Assembly (NCBI GenBank): GCA_022702545.1
Contig: JAHRBC010000008.1
Location: forward strand, 372,001-436,000
From: Phycomyces nitens
Lineage: Eukaryota; Mucoromycota; Mucoromycetes; Mucorales; Phycomycetaceae
Direction of reading: 5' to 3'
Length of the DNA stretch: 64,000 bases
Shown: in pieces, positions 59,550 through 64,000 of the stretch
How the letters are laid out: each line of letters starts with the position of its first letter
How positions within the stretch are numbered: the stretch's first letter is position 1
The notes under the pieces: model-generated
What the model was told of the DNA's origin: nothing
Databases searched by the model: none
The model's input: the letters and a program-made list of their open reading frames with translations, nothing else
Made by a program: the position numbers and the translations under genes

Positions 59550-62250
59550 TAGTATGTACATAAGTATATCTATTTACTACAAGTCAATGAAAACGCAAAA
59601 TATTCGCATTGACTACTTCTTTTTGTATGATGTCCGGGTTTGTTACAATCCTCACATCTAACTTTAACTAAACAATACAATATGTATAAAGCTTATTAAA
59701 TACGTACGACAAGCATAATATCGTCTTTAAGCTTTACCTTGTTCCTCACGTATCTAGTAACTAAATATTTAAATAAAAAATAAAAATGTAAAGTAGACTG
59801 CTGAAGATGCTCTTTATATATTGCCCATTGTTAAACATCTTTTTTTTTTGTAGATAAAGCATTTCACGCTACAAATAATATTAATCGCTTATTCCAAGAG
59901 AATCCAAGATACATATTCAACTCTAGGGGTTTCATTTTCACAAATATTTGATCAATTAAAAAGCACATATTTTTCAACTCGAATGATTTACAAGGTTATT
60001 TGCTATTAAAAAATAATAGCATATATAATCGTTGGAACTAATTTAATGGTAATATCAAATGTCATTTCCAGTCAGTGTGTTATATTAGACACATTCAAAC
60101 GTTATACAATTGTTTGTCATCAAGACCGATAACCAATATACTCCAGTAATCATATATAGACGTCAATAATTAGGATATATAAAAAAAAAGGATAAAGGCT
60201 TTAGCTATTAACAGCATCTTGATTTATAACAGGCTTTGACCTCATTAGAAATCAACCAATACAAATCATCGTTCTATTATTACAGTCTCTGACTAGTCGG
60301 CTAACGCTAAACACTGTGTCATATTGGCAGGTGCACTATCAATGTTATACATTGTACTATACACTCCAAGACCATATTGATTTTTTTGACCTTTGACAAT
60401 ATTAATTAACATTTGCTTTAGCTTGGTCATTTTTATTTAACAGGGATTCCAATTGAGATAATTGATCAAAGTTTACTAATTATCGTTTATTGAATAGACC
60501 CATTTTCTAAAAATAATAATACCCAATATCTATTCCAAGCAATGCTTTATGGGTTTTATAAAACGACATGTACCGATGTTCTTACTAGTCATGGAAAACA
60601 TGTTGTGCAAAACAAAACAAAAAACAATAAAAATGTGGAAAAACAAATGATCGATATATACGAGATTAGAGTATATGTACTAAGCCTCTTTTGCATTGAA
60701 ATATGCAAGTTAAACCATTTATGTAACTAAAACATATTATTGAAACTGTATGGGCCACTATACCTAATCTAAAAGATATATTTACTTTACAAAAAAAAAC
60801 AGTTGAAATCACAAGAGATTCTTTCTCGATATTAGATGTACATTTCTCGTCTTGAGCAGTGTTTTTTTGAGAAGATTTTGGTCAATATTTTGAAATAAAT
60901 ACCAACTTTGATAATCTAAAAAGAATTGAGATGGAATGCATTGTCTAGAGTCAGATACCAGTTTTCTATCCATCTCTTTTTGTTGTCGTACTAATAGATT
61001 GCTGTTATGTTATCTGGCCACTTGTTTTTTTGGCAATAACAGAGAAATAACTATACTAAAACTCTAAATGCCCGATATTAGAGTGCTTGTACAACATCTG
61101 GGATACACTCTGATAGTGATATATTCTCACAGATAATCACCCTAAAAACGTATTGAATAGCCGAGTTGCCAATGTTCAGTTATGAATTTAGTTTCCTCTA
61201 GGTAGTGCTTTATAGCCAATATTTTTATGCAACTCTTGCTTTATACCATTGACTCTCTCTTTTTTATTTCTGTCCAAGGCAGCTTTATTCATGCAATAGA
61301 AAGATGAATTTCAGTTAAAGAATAATTTTCAACCTTTTGTGGGAAATAATTTTCATGTGGCAAACTAAAGATTGGTCATATGGAACTGAGAGGCAAAGGT
61401 AAATTGGCTTCAATACTTCATTAAGATGTTGCACCAAAACTAAGTTTGTCATTATGCATTCAATCGTAGCATCTTTGTATTGTCTTATAGGCCTCTTTAT
61501 GAAAAGAATATCTGTAATGAAAGTGCAAGACACTTTATAAACCCATTAGGGATATCTAGAGTATTTTCTGACATGTACTCGTAGAGACGCTTCAGTGTGG
61601 TGAGTTTTCCAAGAAATCTGTTGATAGTCTTTTTAATCTCACTTTAGTCTAGTATACTATATCAGATGATATGATGAATAGGAGACATAAACTGCTTTAC
61701 AATTGGCACAATTATTCTTTCACGGTGATCTATACTCCTCTTGCTTATGGGACCGGCCGTTACATGGGATATCGAGACTGAAGCAAAGCAATTTGGACTG
61801 CCGGATTGTTTATATGATTGCAATTATTTTGACCTTTTGGATCTTCTTGTTTGAAAAAAATAATAATGCAAAACTAGAGCTTCTAATCACTTAAAAGTTT
61901 TCATGCAATTGGAACAAATACGCCAATGTTTCCATAATGTAAAAGAGACCTAGAGCAGTACTCAATTATTATTTTTTCAGTCAGAATAGGAGCACTGCAG
62001 ATATCGGTATTCATTTGATCTTGTACAATTATTCACTAGTTATTGGTGCTTATAGAGAGTTTCCTTGATGAGACGCATATCGATTCCCGAGCATCCGGAT
62101 ATACATAGAATCCTAAAATATAATTTTAGGTATCAAGAGTTTATAAAGGCATTTATTGTAGCCGGGAAAATATCTTTTCTTGACAAATCAGTCGTATTGC
62201 AACTCTAGATTTATCATTCATTGACATCTTGTTGATATGTATGGGAACAA
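59550..62250. other. Gene-poor AT-rich stretch
   Basis: Short frames only; no recognisable coding sequence, RNA gene or element. Confidence 0.5.
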
Positions 62251-62429
62251 GAGATTGTCATTCGATAGAGGACCCTCCTCGTTTGCCTTGAGCGATATAA
62301 AATTCTGTGCAGCCTCCTCCAAATCCTTATCAACTTCTGAGATGCTTTGAGGAGGCAATCAACAAGGTGTCAAAGGGGACCTGATCGGTTGTCATATTTC
62401 TCACAAGTAATTATCTTCGGATTAGTACG

Positions 62430-62740
62430 AGTCATTAAGATTGACCATGCTTCTCCAAAGAATCAATGTTTATCTGACAAACTGCCATCTTTGAAAACTG
62501 CCCGAGCCGATCAATTGGGTACCAGATAGACGCCCCATATTCAACATGCACTCTGTGGCTCGACCCCTGGATGCAGGCTGATTGACTGATTGTTCTTTAA
62601 TCACCAAGGGCCACCGGGTTTGTTGGAGTATCCGAAGCATCGACCTCCCACGGCTTGTTACAGCTGGATCATGTATACAAACTATTAAGCTGTTAGTTCC
62701 AAGCCAAGTTTTTTTTTCTCGATTTTCTCCCAATCTGCAG
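62430..62740 (-). pseudogene. Possible LINE reverse-transcriptase relic
   Basis: A minus-strand frame reads HRVHVEYGASIWYPIDRLGQ, which resembles the conserved 'EYGxxIW' segment near the C-terminus of non-LTR reverse transcriptases. Nothing else of the enzyme is readable, so this is tentative. Confidence 0.25.
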
Positions 62741-62799
62741 ATATCTAGGGATAATCAATGCCTCTTTTTTTTTAGATATGCACTTTAGCCATTGTCAAT

Positions 62800-63830
62800 T
62801 TTTGCAAGTATATGTAGCCGAAAATGATTTATGGGTTTGCATGAGCTGCAATAGATTTTTTGACTTTTATAATTGGATTACTGGCATTCTATATGTATCG
62901 ATAAGCATTTTCTAAACAACATCTCTATGAAGAAACGTCAAAGATTGTCTGTATATTTTATTTATAAAATTATTATTATTATTATTATTGTACCTGAATT
63001 AAGTACCATTTTGACGAGATTTTTTTTTAAAAGAAATCAACACTTTTGGTTTTCTGGTCCGACTATCATGGATACACCAATATCTTGTACAACCGAATGT
63101 GCCACAAAGTTTCTTGCGACCGAACCTATGGCCAGCTTTAGGTTTTTTAAGATTTAACAGCGTAGTCCAGGGGAAAAGCTCGAGGTAGTGCTGGCGCCTT
63201 TTCTCCGAATATTTCTCAAGACAAAAGGCTCTCACAGTTTGTTTCTTTTTAGTATATGATATGCACCTTTTTTTTAAGCATTGATTATCTTGGCCATTTA
63301 TACTTTACACTTGTTTCCATACAATACTTAGCGTATTAGGTTGCTTTGCTCCCATTTTGCAAGCTTTTTGGGGGAAATCTAATAGACAATATAGATATAA
63401 AGACCCATACCGATTACATATATATATATGTATATATATACACATGTACATGTATCCTTCATAAACGCTATTTGAGCGGTATCAATCAAAAACAAGTCTA
63501 TATAGCTAAAACATCATAAATGTAGGCAAAACCAAAAAAAAAAGTGATATTTAGGTTTATGTATTCATAAGCAACCGCATTGGATATTCATCTAGCAGCA
63601 GGTTATTTGGCATAGTGAGCGCCATGAAACCAGAAATTGATACATTGTATTATGCCTATACGAAATCTTCAATATTCAATTGGTATGTAATATAAAGTGC
63701 ATATTGCATAAGAGTGTCGCCAGTTTCCGCAAAGGTCCTAATGTTTGAAATATATAAATGTTTATAGAACTTTTGCGTCAAATATCAATAAATTACATGC
63801 ATTAGCTAATAATAATAATATATATATATA
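62800..63830. other. AT-rich stretch with unidentified frame at 62999-63235
   Basis: A minus-strand frame with GRKKLCGTFGCTRYWCIHDS is Cys/Arg/Lys-rich and may be transposon debris, but I cannot assign it. TA run near 63419-63440. Confidence 0.35.
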
Positions 63831-63835
63831 TTTTT

Positions 63836-63867
63836 AAAAACAAAAACAAAAACAAAAACAAAAACAA
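63836..63867. repeat. AAAAAC hexamer microsatellite
   Basis: Five perfect tandem CAAAAA units preceded by an AT run. Confidence 0.9.
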
Positions 63868-64000
63868 ATGTTATATTAACAATCAAATATACATCTTTTA
63901 ATGAGATTTATTAATGCTCAAGCACAATAGACCAATTCTATAGATCAAGAGGCTCATAGTGCTTAATAGCAGACTTGTTTCCAAGCTTGTCTCTACTGGA

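Noticed and set aside
62999..63235. Cys-rich minus frame considered as a second Fanzor or zinc-ribbon piece
   Set aside because: Cys spacing does not match a TnpB zinc ribbon and no neighbouring Fanzor blocks are readable.
1..64000. CRISPR arrays, rRNA and tRNA genes, telomeric repeats
   Set aside because: No regularly spaced repeats, no rRNA-like stretch and no tRNA with a clear A/B box and cloverleaf were found by eye; a tRNAscan run would be needed to exclude small RNAs.

Overview
The window is AT-rich nuclear DNA from a fungus, most likely of the Mucoromycotina (a Phycomyces/Mucor-like genome). I infer this from the short GT-AG introns (about 45-110 nt), the mix of fungal genes (Rtt109, Sec8, Doa10, ENA-type ATPase, Lrg1-type LIM-RhoGAP, mitochondrial holo-ACP synthase), and relics of Tc1/mariner, IS630-like, LINE ORF1-like and Fanzor elements. 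No rRNA, tRNA or CRISPR array was recognised.

Layout. 0-5 kb: a duplicated ~85-bp segment, two decayed Tc1-like transposase fragments and part of an unknown membrane-protein gene. 5-20 kb is gene-dense: RNase H2 subunit C (-), an 11-exon Doa10/MARCH6 ubiquitin ligase (+), an unknown multispan membrane protein (-), RTT109 (+) and the intron-rich exocyst gene SEC8 (-). 20.6-23.1 kb: a TBC-domain Rab-GAP (+) divergent from SEC8, so two probable exocytosis genes share one intergenic region. 23-29 kb is gene-poor, with an IS630-like transposase relic, one intact spliced LINE-ORF1-like gene and one decayed relative.

29-41 kb: two ENA-type P-type ATPase genes in convergent inverted orientation. Their first exon, intron and catalytic core are nearly identical, while the membrane segments have diverged. 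The + strand copy carries a 1-base deletion in a C run. Between them lie a nearly intact Tc1 element and relics of a LINE ORF1 and a membrane-protein gene. 44-45 kb: a second intact LINE-ORF1-like gene with the same intron position as the first.

45.8-57.8 kb: two ten-exon LIM-RhoGAP (Lrg1-like) genes head to head, flanking a small 4'-phosphopantetheinyl transferase gene. One paralogue has a GC-AG intron where the other has GT-AG. 58-64 kb is mostly empty but holds a decayed Fanzor (eukaryotic TnpB-like, RNA-guided nuclease family) on the minus strand.

Shared themes: polarised secretion and cell-wall growth (Sec8, Rab-GAP, Rho-GAPs), genome maintenance (RNase H2, Rtt109), ER quality control (Doa10) and cation export (ENA pair). 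The most unusual features are the two independent inverted gene duplications with mosaic similarity that suggests gene conversion, and the Fanzor relic. Exon coordinates were worked out by hand from splice signals and frame continuity and have not been checked against transcripts.
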